Assembly: GCA_046732855.1 (NCBI GenBank)
Contig: JBKPNX010000110.1
Coordinates: forward strand, 74,374-138,373
Length of the DNA stretch: 64,000 bases
Direction: 5' to 3'
From: JBKPNX01 sp046732855
GTDB lineage: Bacteria > Pseudomonadota > Alphaproteobacteria > Geminicoccales > Geminicoccaceae
The notes beneath the pieces were generated by a model. The model was not told where the DNA came from, did no database searches, and saw only the letters and a list, made by a program, of their open reading frames with translations. The position numbers were made by a program, and so were the translations under genes. Positions 43,802-54,118 of the stretch are shown piece by piece. Positions within the stretch are counted from its first letter, which is position 1; each line of letters begins with the position of its first letter.

Positions 43802-44619
43802 CCGGCATCGCGCACGCCGCGGGCGCGCCTGGGTTGACGGGCGACGGCCCGTCCGTCCCCCGGGTCCGCATGCGCAGCATTCGCAAGTCGTTCGGCAGCA
43901 TCGAGGCGCTGCGCGGGGTCGATCTCGACCTCTGGCCGGGCGAGGTCCTGGGCCTGGTCGGCGACAACGCCGCCGGCAAGTCCACGCTGACCAAGATTCT
44001 CGCCGGCGCCTATCTGCCGGACGAGGGCACGATCGAGCTCGATGGCCGGCCCGTGCGCTTCGGCAGCCCGGCGGAAGCGCGCGCCCGGCAGGTCGAGATG
44101 GTCTATCAGGACCTCTCGCTCTGCGACACGGTGGACGTCGCCGGCAACCTGTTCCTGGGCCGCGAGCCGACGCGCAAAGTTCTCGGCCTGCGGCTGCTGG
44201 ACAAGCCTCGGATGCTGTCCGAGGCGCGCGCGACCCTCGACTCGCTCGACATTCACGTCCCCAACCTCAAGGCTCTGGTAGCGCAGCTGTCGGGCGGCCA
44301 GCGCCAGTCGATCGCGATCGGCCGCGCCTGTGCGTTCGAGCCGACGGTGCTGATCATGGACGAGCCGACCTCGGCGCTGGCGGTGGCCGAGGTCGACGCA
44401 GTCCTGCGCCTGATCCGCCGGGTCAAGGAGAGCGGTGTTTCGGTCATCCTGATCACCCACCGGCTACAGGACCTGTTCCGCGTCTGCGATCGGATCATGG
44501 TGCTGTACGAGGGTATGAAGGTCGCCGAGCGCGCAATCGGCGAGACCGATCTCGAGGATCTCGTGCAGCTGATCGTTGGCGAGAGGGTGCGCGCGGCTGC
44601 CCCTGGGGCCCGGACGTGA
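43798..44619 (+). CDS. Ribose-type ABC transporter ATP-binding protein
   Basis: A 273-residue single-domain ATPase: Walker A GDNAAGKST, signature LSGGQRQSIAIGRA, Walker B VLIMDEPTSAL and ILITHRL. The second Gly of the usual GxNGAGKST is Ala, as seen in some sugar importers. The GTG start at 43798 overlaps the binding-protein stop by four bases (GTGA), implying coupled translation. Confidence 0.93.
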   Translation: MTGIAHAAGAPGLTGDGPSVPRVRMRSIRKSFGSIEALRGVDLDLWPGEVLGLVGDNAAGKSTLTKILAGAYLPDEGTIELDGRPVRFGSPAEARARQVEMVYQDLSLCDTVDVAGNLFLGREPTRKVLGLRLLDKPRMLSEARATLDSLDIHVPNLKALVAQLSGGQRQSIAIGRACAFEPTVLIMDEPTSALAVAEVDAVLRLIRRVKESGVSVILITHRLQDLFRVCDRIMVLYEGMKVAERAIGETDLEDLVQLIVGERVRAAAPGART

Positions 44620-44628
44620 GGCCATAGC

Positions 44629-45645
44629 GTGGCAGGGACCACCTCCGAGGCTGCGACGGTCACTGCGCGCCCCCAGGGTCGCCCGTGGCACGATTTCCTT
44701 GCGGCCCAGGCGCCGGTCCTGAGCATCGCCGCATTCTTCGCGCTGGTCTGCCTGTTCTACGCCGTCGCGACCGACGCCTTCCTCAGCGAGGCCAACCTGT
44801 TGAACTTGCTGCGTCAGAGCGCCCCGATGCTGATCGTCGCCATGGCCATGACCCTGGTCATCACCACGGGCGGCATCGACCTTTCGGTCGGCTCGACGGT
44901 GGCGCTCGTCAACGCGCTCGCGGCGATCGCGCTGCAGGGAGGCGTCCCGTGGCCGGCGGTCGTCCTTCTGATGCTCCTGCTCGGCGGTGCCGTGGGCGTC
45001 GTGCAGGGATGGTTCATCGCGTTCGAGGGCATTCCCGCGTTCATTGTCACGCTCGCCGGTCTCAGCGTGCTGCGCGGCACGGCGCTCCTTTTGACCCAGG
45101 GCTACTCGGTGCCGATCTCGCCCGAGAGCTGGTTCGTCGTATTGGGCCGCGGCTGGTTCCTCGGCGTGCCGCTGCCGGCGACCTTCGCGCTGGTCGCGGT
45201 CGGCGCCGGCTTCATCGCGCTCACCCAGACGCGCTACGGGCGCTACGTCACCGCGATCGGCGCCAACGCCGAGGCGGCGCGGCGCGCCGGCATCGACATC
45301 CGCCGCGTGACGCATTCGGTATACGTGCTGACCGGCATCGCCGCGGCCGCCGCCGGCATCGTCATTGCGGCGCGGCTCGGCAGCGGCTCCTCCAACGCCG
45401 CGGTCGGCTTCGAGCTCGAAGTGATCGCGGCCGTCGTGCTCGGGGGGACGAACCTGTTCGGCGGCCGCGGCACGATCCTCGGCACCGTGCTCGGCGCGCT
45501 GACCATCGCGGTGATCGGCAACGGCCTGATCCTCGCCCACATCTCGCCCTTCTTCACCCAGATCGTGACCGGCGTGATCATCCTCGCCGCGATCTGGCTC
45601 AACACGCGCCTGTTCGCGGTCGCCCGGCGGGTCCGCCTGCGATGA
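44629..45645 (+). CDS. Ribose-type ABC transporter permease
   Basis: A 338-residue RbsC-like permease. The conserved TTGGIDLSVGS, GIPAFIVTLAGLSVLRG, the loop IGANAEAARRAGID and GGTNLFGGRGTILGTVLG are present. It starts with GTG nine bases after the ATPase stop, and its stop overlaps the next start (ATGA). As the only permease of this importer it should homodimerise. Confidence 0.93.
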   Translation: MAGTTSEAATVTARPQGRPWHDFLAAQAPVLSIAAFFALVCLFYAVATDAFLSEANLLNLLRQSAPMLIVAMAMTLVITTGGIDLSVGSTVALVNALAAIALQGGVPWPAVVLLMLLLGGAVGVVQGWFIAFEGIPAFIVTLAGLSVLRGTALLLTQGYSVPISPESWFVVLGRGWFLGVPLPATFALVAVGAGFIALTQTRYGRYVTAIGANAEAARRAGIDIRRVTHSVYVLTGIAAAAAGIVIAARLGSGSSNAAVGFELEVIAAVVLGGTNLFGGRGTILGTVLGALTIAVIGNGLILAHISPFFTQIVTGVIILAAIWLNTRLFAVARRVRLR

Positions 45646-46718
45646 TCGAGCAAAACGCCAGCGAGCTCAGCCCGCCCCACGTTTGCAGCGGCCAGGTCAT
45701 GACCGTGCGCGGCCCGATCCAGCTGGACGCTCTCGGCGTCACGCTCATGCACGAGCATCTGCTGCTCGATGCGCGCTCCTGGTGGCACCGGCCGAGCGAG
45801 CCCGAGCGGCTGCATCTCGCGAGCGCGCCGGTGCACGCCGGCATCGTCGGCGAGCTGCGCATGGACCCGTTCGTCAATCTCGACAACTGCCGCCTCGACG
45901 ACGAGCGGCTCGCCATCGCGGAGCTGCTGCCGTTCAAGGCGCTGGGGGGCGCCACCGTGGTCGATCCGACCTGCCGCGGCATCGGCCGCGATCCCTTGGC
46001 GCTGCAGCGGATCAGCGAGGCGACCGGTCTCAACGTCGTGATGGGCGCCGGCTACTACCTCGAGGGCTCGCATCCGCCCGAGGTCGCGCAGGTGAGCGCG
46101 GATGCGATCGCCGACGAGATCGTCCGTGATGCGCTCCATGGGGTCGACGGGACGGGCGTGCGGATCGGCCTGATCGGCGAAATCGGCGTGAGCGGCGACT
46201 TCACCGCCAGCGAGGAGAAGAGCCTGATCGGCGCGGCGCGCGCCCAGCGGCGCACCGGCCTGGCGCTGATGGTCCATCTGCCCGGCTGGTTCCGCCACGG
46301 CCATCGCGTGCTCGATCTCGTCGAGGCCGAAGGCGCCGATCTCCGCCACACCGTGCTCTGCCACATGAACCCGAGCCACGACGATGTCGCCTATCAGGCC
46401 AGTCTCGCCGGGCGTGGCGCGTTCATCGAATACGACATGATCGGCATGGATTACTGGTATGCCGACCAGGGCGTGCAGTGCCCGTCGGATGAAGAGAACG
46501 CTCGGGCGATCAGGCGTCTGGTCGATCTCGGTCACGGCGACCGGGTGCTGCTGTCCCAGGACGTGTTCCTGAAGATGATGCTCACGCGCTACGGCGGCTT
46601 CGGCTACGCGTATGTGCTGCGCCACTTCGTGCCGCGCCTAAAGCGACATGGCGTGAGCGAAGCGGCGATCCGGACGATGCTCGTGGACAATCCGCGCCGC
46701 GTGTTTGGCGCGGCGTGA
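45642..46718 (+). CDS. Phosphotriesterase family metal-dependent hydrolase
   Basis: A 358-residue amidohydrolase-superfamily protein of the PTE/PHP branch. The first-strand HxH is MHEHLL (His37, His39); GEIGVSG provides a Glu where PTE has the carboxylated Lys, as in E. coli PHP; MVHLPGW and LCHMNPSHD give the later His ligands and LLSQDVFLK the Asp. Relatives open lactones or sugar lactones. Start overlap (ATGA) with the permease ties it to sugar uptake, so a sugar lactone substrate is inferred. Confidence 0.88.
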   Translation: MIEQNASELSPPHVCSGQVMTVRGPIQLDALGVTLMHEHLLLDARSWWHRPSEPERLHLASAPVHAGIVGELRMDPFVNLDNCRLDDERLAIAELLPFKALGGATVVDPTCRGIGRDPLALQRISEATGLNVVMGAGYYLEGSHPPEVAQVSADAIADEIVRDALHGVDGTGVRIGLIGEIGVSGDFTASEEKSLIGAARAQRRTGLALMVHLPGWFRHGHRVLDLVEAEGADLRHTVLCHMNPSHDDVAYQASLAGRGAFIEYDMIGMDYWYADQGVQCPSDEENARAIRRLVDLGHGDRVLLSQDVFLKMMLTRYGGFGYAYVLRHFVPRLKRHGVSEAAIRTMLVDNPRRVFGAA

Positions 46719-46747
46719 GCGCGGGGCAGGAGGCGGGGAGGGGTGCC

Positions 46748-47521
46748 ATGACCAGAACGCGCGTGCTGCTCGCAGGCGAGAGCTGGGTGAGCGCGGCGGT
46801 CCACCACAAGGGCTGGGATCACTTCGGCAGCGTCACGTTCCATCTTGGCGCCGAACCGCTCGTCGCGGCGCTCGCCGACAGCCCGTTCGATCTGCATTAC
46901 ATGCCGGCGCACGAGGCGGCGAAGGGCTTTCCGCTCACGCTCGAAGGGCTCCAACAATATGGCGCGGTGATCCTCTCGGACCTCGGCTCCAACACGCTGC
47001 TGCTGCACCCCGACGTGTGGCTCACGGGCAAGCCGGTCGCGAACCGCCTGAAGCTGCTGCGCGAATACGTCCGGGCCGGCGGCGGGCTGATGATGATCGG
47101 CGGCTACTACAGCTTCCAGGGCATCAACGGCGGCGCCCGCTATCGCGGCACGGCGGTCGAGGAAGTACTGCCGGTCGACTGCCTGCCGTACGACGATCGG
47201 ATCGAGGTGCCAGAAGGCTTCCGCGCCGAGATCCTCGGCGCGCGGGACCATCCGATCCTCGCGGGTCTGGGCGGCGAATGGCCGCTTCTGCTCGGCGTGA
47301 ACGAGGTCAGGCTGAAGGCGCGTCCGGATGTGCAGCTGCTCGCGCGTCTGCCGGAATCCGAGGGCGGCCACCCGCTGCTTGCGACCGGCGCCTACGGCAG
47401 CGGGCGCACGGTCGCCTGGACCTCCGACATCGGCCCGCACTGGCTGCCGCAGACCTTTGCGAACTGGGAAGGCTACGACCGACTGTGGCGCCAGGCGCTG
47501 GCGTGGGTGACCCGAGCCTGA
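46748..47521 (+). CDS. Glutamine amidotransferase-like protein (GATase1_like)
   Basis: A 257-residue flavodoxin-like/class I glutamine amidotransferase-fold protein resembling the STM3548 group. It has VLLAGESWVS, YGAVILSDLGSNTLLL, GGGLMMIGGYYSFQG and the late GRTVAWTSDIGPHW. A classical nucleophile elbow Cys is not visible (the elbow reads GGYYSF), so it may not hydrolyse glutamine. It follows the PTE-like gene by about 30 bases with a GGGGAGGGG ribosome site and is probably the operon's last gene. Confidence 0.82.
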   Translation: MTRTRVLLAGESWVSAAVHHKGWDHFGSVTFHLGAEPLVAALADSPFDLHYMPAHEAAKGFPLTLEGLQQYGAVILSDLGSNTLLLHPDVWLTGKPVANRLKLLREYVRAGGGLMMIGGYYSFQGINGGARYRGTAVEEVLPVDCLPYDDRIEVPEGFRAEILGARDHPILAGLGGEWPLLLGVNEVRLKARPDVQLLARLPESEGGHPLLATGAYGSGRTVAWTSDIGPHWLPQTFANWEGYDRLWRQALAWVTRA

Positions 47522-47687
47522 TTGCCGCCATCCTTCTCCGCGGGCCACCCGCTCAGAGCGGCAATAAAACCCTGCACGCCTGCAGGAACGTGCAGCAGAC
47601 CGCGGGATCTGACCTGCGGCGCCGTCGCGATTGCCGAGAACAGCGAGTTGCCGATAATCGCCGAAACTGAGCGCGGAGGCTCGCACA

Positions 47688-48538
47688 GTGGGCGAAGCGT
47701 GGCAGCGCTTCCGAAAGGACAGGGCCGCGCTGTTCGGCGCGGCGGTCATCGTGGCGGTGGTGACTGCTGCGGTCCTGGCGCCGTGGGTGACACCTTATGA
47801 CCCGAGCGAGCAGTTCTTCGACGGGTTGACGCTCGAAGGCGCCCCGCTGCCCCCGAACGAACGTTTCTGGCTGGGCACCGATCTCCTCGGGCGCGACCTC
47901 TATACCCGGCTGGTCTATGGCGCCCGGACCTCGCTGATCATCGGCATCGTCGCCAATGCCGTGGCCGTGCTAATCGGCACTGTCCTCGGGACCGTGGCCG
48001 GATACGCCGGCGGCTGGGTCGGCACCGCGATCATGCGCTTCACCGACCTGATGATGGCGTTCCCGGCCCTGCTGCTCGCGATCGCGCTCGCCGCTATCCT
48101 CAAGCCCAGCCTGTGGATCGTCGCCATGGTCATCGCTCTGGTGAACTGGGTGCAGACCGCGCGCGTCATCTACACGCAGACCCGAGCGCTGGTCGAGCTC
48201 CCGTTCATCGAGGCCGCCCGGGGGCTCGGGGCTGCCTGGCCGCGCATCCTCCTGGTGCACGTCCTGCCGCATCTGCTGCCCCACATCCTGGTATGGGGGA
48301 CGCTCGGCATCGCGGTTACGGTGCTGCTCGAGGCGACGCTGTCGTTTCTGGGCATCGGCGTGCAGCCGCCGACGCCGTCATGGGGTGGCATCATCTTCGA
48401 GAGCCAGAGCTATTTCCTGACCGCGCCGTGGCTCGTTTTCTTCCCCGGCGTTTCGATCCTCCTGATGTCGCTGTCGTTCAACCTCGTCGGCGACGGGCTG
48501 CGCGACGCGCTCGATCCGACTCAGCGGGGGCGCGCGTG

Positions 48539-48539
<1 letters not shown>
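47688..48539 (+). CDS. Peptide/nickel-type ABC transporter permease (DppC-like)
   Basis: A 283-residue permease of the DppC/OppC group. The typical N-terminus with LFGAAVIVAVVTAAVLAP, HPLGTD-like FWLGTDLLGRDLYTR, TRVIYTQTRALVELPFIEAARGLG and LPHLLPHILVWGT are present. GTG start with GGAGG upstream. First gene of the six-gene peptide-type importer operon; note that the C-type permease precedes the B-type, the reverse of most dpp operons. Confidence 0.9.
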
Positions 48540-49459
<920 letters not shown>

Positions 49460-49511
49460 CATCGTGCGAAGGATCGGGGACAGGAACGACCCCCGGCTGG
49501 GAGGCACATGC

Positions 49512-51128
49512 ATGTCGAGGAGATTCGCAGTCGCTGCGGCGGCCAGCGCGCTCACGTTGGTCGCGGCCTTGGCGCAGGCGGCGCCCAAGCAGGGCGGCGA
49601 GATGGTCGTCACCTACAAGGACGACATCTCGACCTTCGACCCAGCGATCGGCTACGACTGGCAGAACTGGTCGATGATCAAGAGCCTGTTCGACGGGCTC
49701 ATGGACTACAAGCCGGGCACGACCGAGCTGATCCCCGACCTCGCCGAGAGCTACACGATCTCAGACGACGGGCTGGTCTACACCTTCAAGCTGCGCGACG
49801 GCGTCAAGTTCCACAATGGCCGCGAGCTGCTCGCTTCCGACATCAAGTACTCGATCGAGCGCGCGGTGAATCCCGCGACGCAGAGTCCCGGCCAGGGTTT
49901 CTTCTCGCATATCAAAGGCTTCGATGAAATGGCGTCGGGCGCGGCGAAGGAGCTCTCGGGCATCACCACGCCCGACGACCACACGGTCCAGATCGAGCTG
50001 TCGCAGCCCGATGCGACCTTCCTGCATATCGCCGCGATCAATTTCGGCTTTGCCGTGCCGCGCGAGGAGGTCGAGAAGTACGGCCAGGACTTCGGTCGCA
50101 ATCCGGTCGGCACCGGCGCTTACCAGATGACCGAGTGGACGCTCGGTCAGCGCGTCGTGTTCGAGCGAAACCAGGACTACTTCCGCGCGGGCGTGCCTTA
50201 TCTCGACAAGATCACCTTCGAGGTCGGCCAGGAGCCACAGGTTGCGCTTTTGCGACTGAAACGCGGCGAGGTCGACGTGCTGGGCGACCCCATCCCGTCC
50301 GCCAACTTCCTGCAGGAAAGGGACGACCCGGCCAATGAGGGCCTGATCATCAGGGGCGATCTCCTGCACACCGGCTACGTCACCATGAACACCACGAAGG
50401 CGCCGTTCGACAACAAGCTGGTGCGTCAGGCGGTGAACATGGCGATCAACAAGGAGCGCGTGGTGCGCATGGTGAATGGCCGCGGCGCGCCGGCCAACCA
50501 GCCGTTGCCGCCGGCGATGCCGGGCTACGATAAAGACTATCAGGGCTATCCCTACGACGCCAAGAGAGCCAAGGACCTGCTCGCACAGGCCGACTTTCCG
50601 AACGGCTTCGAAACCGAGCTCTACGCCATGAACACCGATCCCAATCCGCGCATCGCGCAGTCGATCCAGCAGGACCTCGCGGCGATCGGTATCAAGGCCG
50701 AGGTCAAGCCGCTGGCGCAGGCGACCGTGATCGCGGCCGGCGGCGACGGCACCGCGCCGATGATCTGGTCGGGCGGCATGGCCTGGATCGCCGACTTCCC
50801 GGATCCGTCCAACTTTTACGGGCCGATTCTGGGCTGCGGCGGCGCCGTGCCCGGCGGCTGGAACTGGGCCAAATACTGCAACCAGGAGATCGACGCGCGC
50901 GCCGCGGAAGCCGACGCCATGGCGAGCCCGGATCAGGCCGAGCAGCGGATCGACCGGTGGCGCGACATCTTCATCAAGATCATGGACGACGCGCCGTGGG
51001 CGCCGGTGTTCAACGAGGTCCGCTACACTATGCGCTCGCCGCGCACCGGGGGCGAGGACATCTTCTTCGCCGACCCGATCCACATCCCGGTCAACTACGA
51101 CTACGTGTACGCCAAAGATGTTGAGTAG
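49512..51128 (+). CDS. Peptide/nickel-type ABC transporter substrate-binding protein
   Basis: A 538-residue SBP_bac_5 family binding protein with a signal peptide (FAVAAAASALTLVAALAQA|APK). It shows the family's TFDPAIGYDWQN, LIPDLAESYTISDDGLVYTF, LRDGVKFHNGREL and the ligand-chamber region VRQAVNMAINKERVV. It binds oligopeptides or similar solutes in the periplasm. The ATG at 49512 follows GGGAGG. Its last 11 bases overlap the acetamidase start. Confidence 0.92.
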   Translation: MSRRFAVAAAASALTLVAALAQAAPKQGGEMVVTYKDDISTFDPAIGYDWQNWSMIKSLFDGLMDYKPGTTELIPDLAESYTISDDGLVYTFKLRDGVKFHNGRELLASDIKYSIERAVNPATQSPGQGFFSHIKGFDEMASGAAKELSGITTPDDHTVQIELSQPDATFLHIAAINFGFAVPREEVEKYGQDFGRNPVGTGAYQMTEWTLGQRVVFERNQDYFRAGVPYLDKITFEVGQEPQVALLRLKRGEVDVLGDPIPSANFLQERDDPANEGLIIRGDLLHTGYVTMNTTKAPFDNKLVRQAVNMAINKERVVRMVNGRGAPANQPLPPAMPGYDKDYQGYPYDAKRAKDLLAQADFPNGFETELYAMNTDPNPRIAQSIQQDLAAIGIKAEVKPLAQATVIAAGGDGTAPMIWSGGMAWIADFPDPSNFYGPILGCGGAVPGGWNWAKYCNQEIDARAAEADAMASPDQAEQRIDRWRDIFIKIMDDAPWAPVFNEVRYTMRSPRTGGEDIFFADPIHIPVNYDYVYAKDVE

Positions 51129-52062
51129 CCGTCGTCACACCATCCATCGCGACCGCCATCACTTCGGTTGGGACAATGCCAACCGGCCGGTGCTGAGGGT
51201 AGCTCCGGGCGACACGGTCGAGTTCGAGGTGGTCGAGGCCTCGGGTGGCCAGCTGAGCCAAGACTCGACCGTGGCCGATGTCGCGACGCTCGATTTCGCC
51301 AAGGTCAATCCGGTCACCGGCCCCGTCTATGTCGACGGCGTCGAGCCCGGCGACGCCCTCAAGGTGACGATCGAATCGTTCGCGCCGGTGGGGTGGGGAT
51401 GGACCGCCCTCATTCCGGGATTCGGCCTTTTGGCCGACCAGTTCCCCGAGCCGGCGCTCCACTTGTGGCGCTACGACGCCCGGAATCTCGCGCCGGCTGC
51501 CTACAGCCCCGGGGGGCGGGTGCCGCTCAAGCCGTTCTGCGGCACGATCGGGGTGGCGCTCGCCGAGCCCGGGACGCACAGCATCGTCCCGCCGAGGCGG
51601 GTCGGCGGCAACCTCGACATACGCGATCTCGCCGCCGGGGCCACGCTCTACCTCCCGGTCGAGGTCGCCGGTGGCCTGTTCTCGGTCGGCGACACCCACG
51701 CCACGCAGGGGGACGGCGAGGTCTGCGGCACCGCGATCGAGAGCCCGATGAATGTGGCGCTGACCTTCGACGTGGTGAAGGGCGCCAACCTGCCTTTCCC
51801 GCGCTTCGAGACACCAGGGCCGGTGACGCGTCATTTCGACGAGAAGGGCTATATCGTCACCACCGGGATCGGGCCCGACCTGATGGCGGGCGCGCGCGCG
51901 GCGGTGATGGGCATGATCGACGAGATCTCGGCTACGCAAGGGATGTCCGCGGCCGACGCCTACATGCTGTGCAGCGTGTGCGCCGACCTGCGCATCAGCG
52001 AAATTGTCGACCAGCCTAACTGGGTCGTGTCGCTCTATTTCCCGAAGGTCGTGTTCGACTGA
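51118..52062 (+). CDS. Acetamidase/formamidase family protein
   Basis: A 314-residue cytoplasmic amidase of the FmdA_AmdA family, cutting formamide, acetamide or related small amides. HRDRHHFGWDNANRPVL, VNPVTGPVYVDGVEPGD, KPFCGTIGVA, GGNLDIRDL, VGDTHATQGDGEVCGTAIE and AYMLCSVCADLRISE match the family throughout. It overlaps the binding-protein gene by 11 bases and precedes the ATPases, so it is an integral part of the transport operon and suggests that the imported solute is an amide or yields one. Confidence 0.92.
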   Translation: MLSSRRHTIHRDRHHFGWDNANRPVLRVAPGDTVEFEVVEASGGQLSQDSTVADVATLDFAKVNPVTGPVYVDGVEPGDALKVTIESFAPVGWGWTALIPGFGLLADQFPEPALHLWRYDARNLAPAAYSPGGRVPLKPFCGTIGVALAEPGTHSIVPPRRVGGNLDIRDLAAGATLYLPVEVAGGLFSVGDTHATQGDGEVCGTAIESPMNVALTFDVVKGANLPFPRFETPGPVTRHFDEKGYIVTTGIGPDLMAGARAAVMGMIDEISATQGMSAADAYMLCSVCADLRISEIVDQPNWVVSLYFPKVVFD

Positions 52063-52094
52063 CCGGCTTCACCGAGCAGCGTTCCCGCGGGGCG

Positions 52095-53084
52095 ATGGGC
52101 CCGGCCGTCGCAGCCGCGAAGTCGCCGCTGCTCGAGATCGACTCGCTCAGCATCTCGTTCATGACCGACGCCGGCCTCGTCCGAGTGGTCGAGGACGTCT
52201 CGTTCGCGCTTGGGACTGGCGAGACCGTCGGCCTGGTCGGCGAGTCGGGCTGCGGCAAGAGCGTCACGGCAATGGCGATCATGGGCCTCAACCCCTCGCC
52301 GCCGAGCTGGGTGGATACCGGCCGCATCCTGTTCGAGGGGCGTAACCTGCTCGAGCTCGGGCCCTCCATGCGTGAGGTGCGCGGCGATCGCGTCGGCATG
52401 ATCTTCCAGGAGCCGATGACCAGCCTCAACCCGACCTTCACGGTGGGGTTCCAGATCACCGAGGTCCTGCGCATCCACCGCGGCCTGCGCCAGTCGGAAG
52501 CGCGCGCCGCCGCGCTCGAGCTGCTCGTGCTGGTCGGTATCGGTGCGCCCGAGCGCCGTTTCGGTCAGTACCCGCACGAGCTGTCCGGCGGTCTGCGCCA
52601 GCGCGCCATGATCGCCATCGCGATCGCCTGCCGGCCGGCGCTGCTGATCGCCGACGAGCCGACCACCGCGCTGGACGTGACCATCCAGGCGCAGATTCTC
52701 GACCTGATCAGGCGCCTGCAGCGCGAGATCGGCATGTCGGTGCTGCTGATCACCCACGATCTCGGCATCGTCGCCGAGATGTGCGAGCGCGTCATCGTCA
52801 TGTACGCCGGGCGCATCGTCGAGCGGGCCAGCGCGGCCGTGCTGTATCGACGGCCGCTGCACCCCTACACCGCGGGCCTGCTCGCCTCGTCGCCGCGCCT
52901 CGGCCACAGGCGATCGGTGCTGCCGACCATCCCCGGCACGGTGCCGAGCCCAGGCCAGCGCGGCGCGGGCTGCTATTTCGCCGCACGGTGCCCGCGCGCG
53001 GTCGAGCGCTGTCGGGTCGAGGCGCCGCCGCTCGAACCATTCGAGCCGGATCACGAGGCCGCCTGCTGGAACCCCGTGCCATGA
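52095..53084 (+). CDS. Peptide-type ABC transporter ATP-binding protein (DppD-like)
   Basis: A 329-residue ATPase: Walker A GESGCGKSVT, signature ELSGGLRQRAMIAIA, Walker B LLIADEPTTALD, switch LLITHDL, and the Opp/Dpp C-terminal region with the Cys-containing GAGCYFAARCPRAVERC that in relatives holds an iron-sulphur cluster. Its stop overlaps the next start (ATGA). Confidence 0.94.
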   Translation: MGPAVAAAKSPLLEIDSLSISFMTDAGLVRVVEDVSFALGTGETVGLVGESGCGKSVTAMAIMGLNPSPPSWVDTGRILFEGRNLLELGPSMREVRGDRVGMIFQEPMTSLNPTFTVGFQITEVLRIHRGLRQSEARAAALELLVLVGIGAPERRFGQYPHELSGGLRQRAMIAIAIACRPALLIADEPTTALDVTIQAQILDLIRRLQREIGMSVLLITHDLGIVAEMCERVIVMYAGRIVERASAAVLYRRPLHPYTAGLLASSPRLGHRRSVLPTIPGTVPSPGQRGAGCYFAARCPRAVERCRVEAPPLEPFEPDHEAACWNPVP

Positions 53085-54037
53085 CCGTGCTGCTGCGCGT
53101 CGAGGAGCTTGCCAAGCATTTCCCGGCGCGCGGAAGCAAGAGCGTGGTGCCCGCCGTGGATGGCGTGAGCTTCGAAGTGCAAAGGGGCGAGACGCTCGGC
53201 GTCGTCGGCGAATCGGGCTGTGGTAAGTCGACGCTGGCGCGCACCTTGCTGCGGCTCATTGAGCCGACCGCCGGCAAGATCAAGTTCAACGGCACCGACC
53301 TGCGCGCGCTGCATCAGAGGGCGCTGCGCGCGATGCGCCGCGAGATGCAGATGATCTTCCAGGATCCGTTCGCCTCGCTCGATCCGCGCCTGAAGGTCGG
53401 CGCCATCGTCGCTGAGCCCCTGGTCATCCATGGCATCGGTGACCGAGCGGGCCGCCGCAAAGCCGTCCGCGAGTTGCTGCAGACCGTCGGGCTGGATGCG
53501 AACGCCGCCGAGCGCTACCCGCACGAGTTCTCCGGCGGCCAGCGGCAACGGATCGGCATCGCGCGAGCGCTCGCACTCAGGCCCAAGCTGATCATCGCGG
53601 ACGAGCCGGTGTCGGCGCTGGATGTCTCGATCCAGTCGCAGATCCTCAATCTGCTGGTTCGGCTGAAGACGCAGTTCGGCCTCTCCTACATCTTCATTTC
53701 GCACGATCTGGCCGTGATCGAGCACGTGAGCGACAGGTTGGCGGTGATGTACCTTGGCCGGATCGTGGAGACCGCGGCGACCGAGGACCTGTTCGCCCGG
53801 CCGAGCCATCCCTATACCGAGGCGCTGATCTCGGCGGTGCCGTGCCCCGACCCGCAGCGCCGGGCGCAGCGGGTGCTGCTCAAGGGGGAGATGCCCAACC
53901 CCGAGAACCCGCCGCCCGGCTGCCCCTTCCACCCGCGTTGCCCCAAGGCGATGGATGTCTGCCGCACCACGCCGCCGCCCGAGACCGATATCGGCCGCAT
54001 CGGTCGACCCCACCTGGTGCGCTGCCATCTGTATTGA
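53081..54037 (+). CDS. Peptide-type ABC transporter ATP-binding protein (DppF-like)
   Basis: A 318-residue ATPase: Walker A GESGCGKSTLAR, MIFQDPFASLDPR, signature FSGGQRQRIGIARA, Walker B LIIADEPVSALDVS, FISHDLAV, and the C-terminal NPENPPPGCPFHPRCPKAMDVC. It pairs with the DppD-like protein. Last gene of the operon; start overlaps the previous stop by four bases. Confidence 0.94.
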   Translation: MTVLLRVEELAKHFPARGSKSVVPAVDGVSFEVQRGETLGVVGESGCGKSTLARTLLRLIEPTAGKIKFNGTDLRALHQRALRAMRREMQMIFQDPFASLDPRLKVGAIVAEPLVIHGIGDRAGRRKAVRELLQTVGLDANAAERYPHEFSGGQRQRIGIARALALRPKLIIADEPVSALDVSIQSQILNLLVRLKTQFGLSYIFISHDLAVIEHVSDRLAVMYLGRIVETAATEDLFARPSHPYTEALISAVPCPDPQRRAQRVLLKGEMPNPENPPPGCPFHPRCPKAMDVCRTTPPPETDIGRIGRPHLVRCHLY

Positions 54038-54118
54038 AGCTGGCGTGAACCTGTGCCGCGGGGGCGCTGCCGGATGCGCGCCGGACGCGCGAGCGATATC
54101 CGGCCGCGGGCGCCGGCG

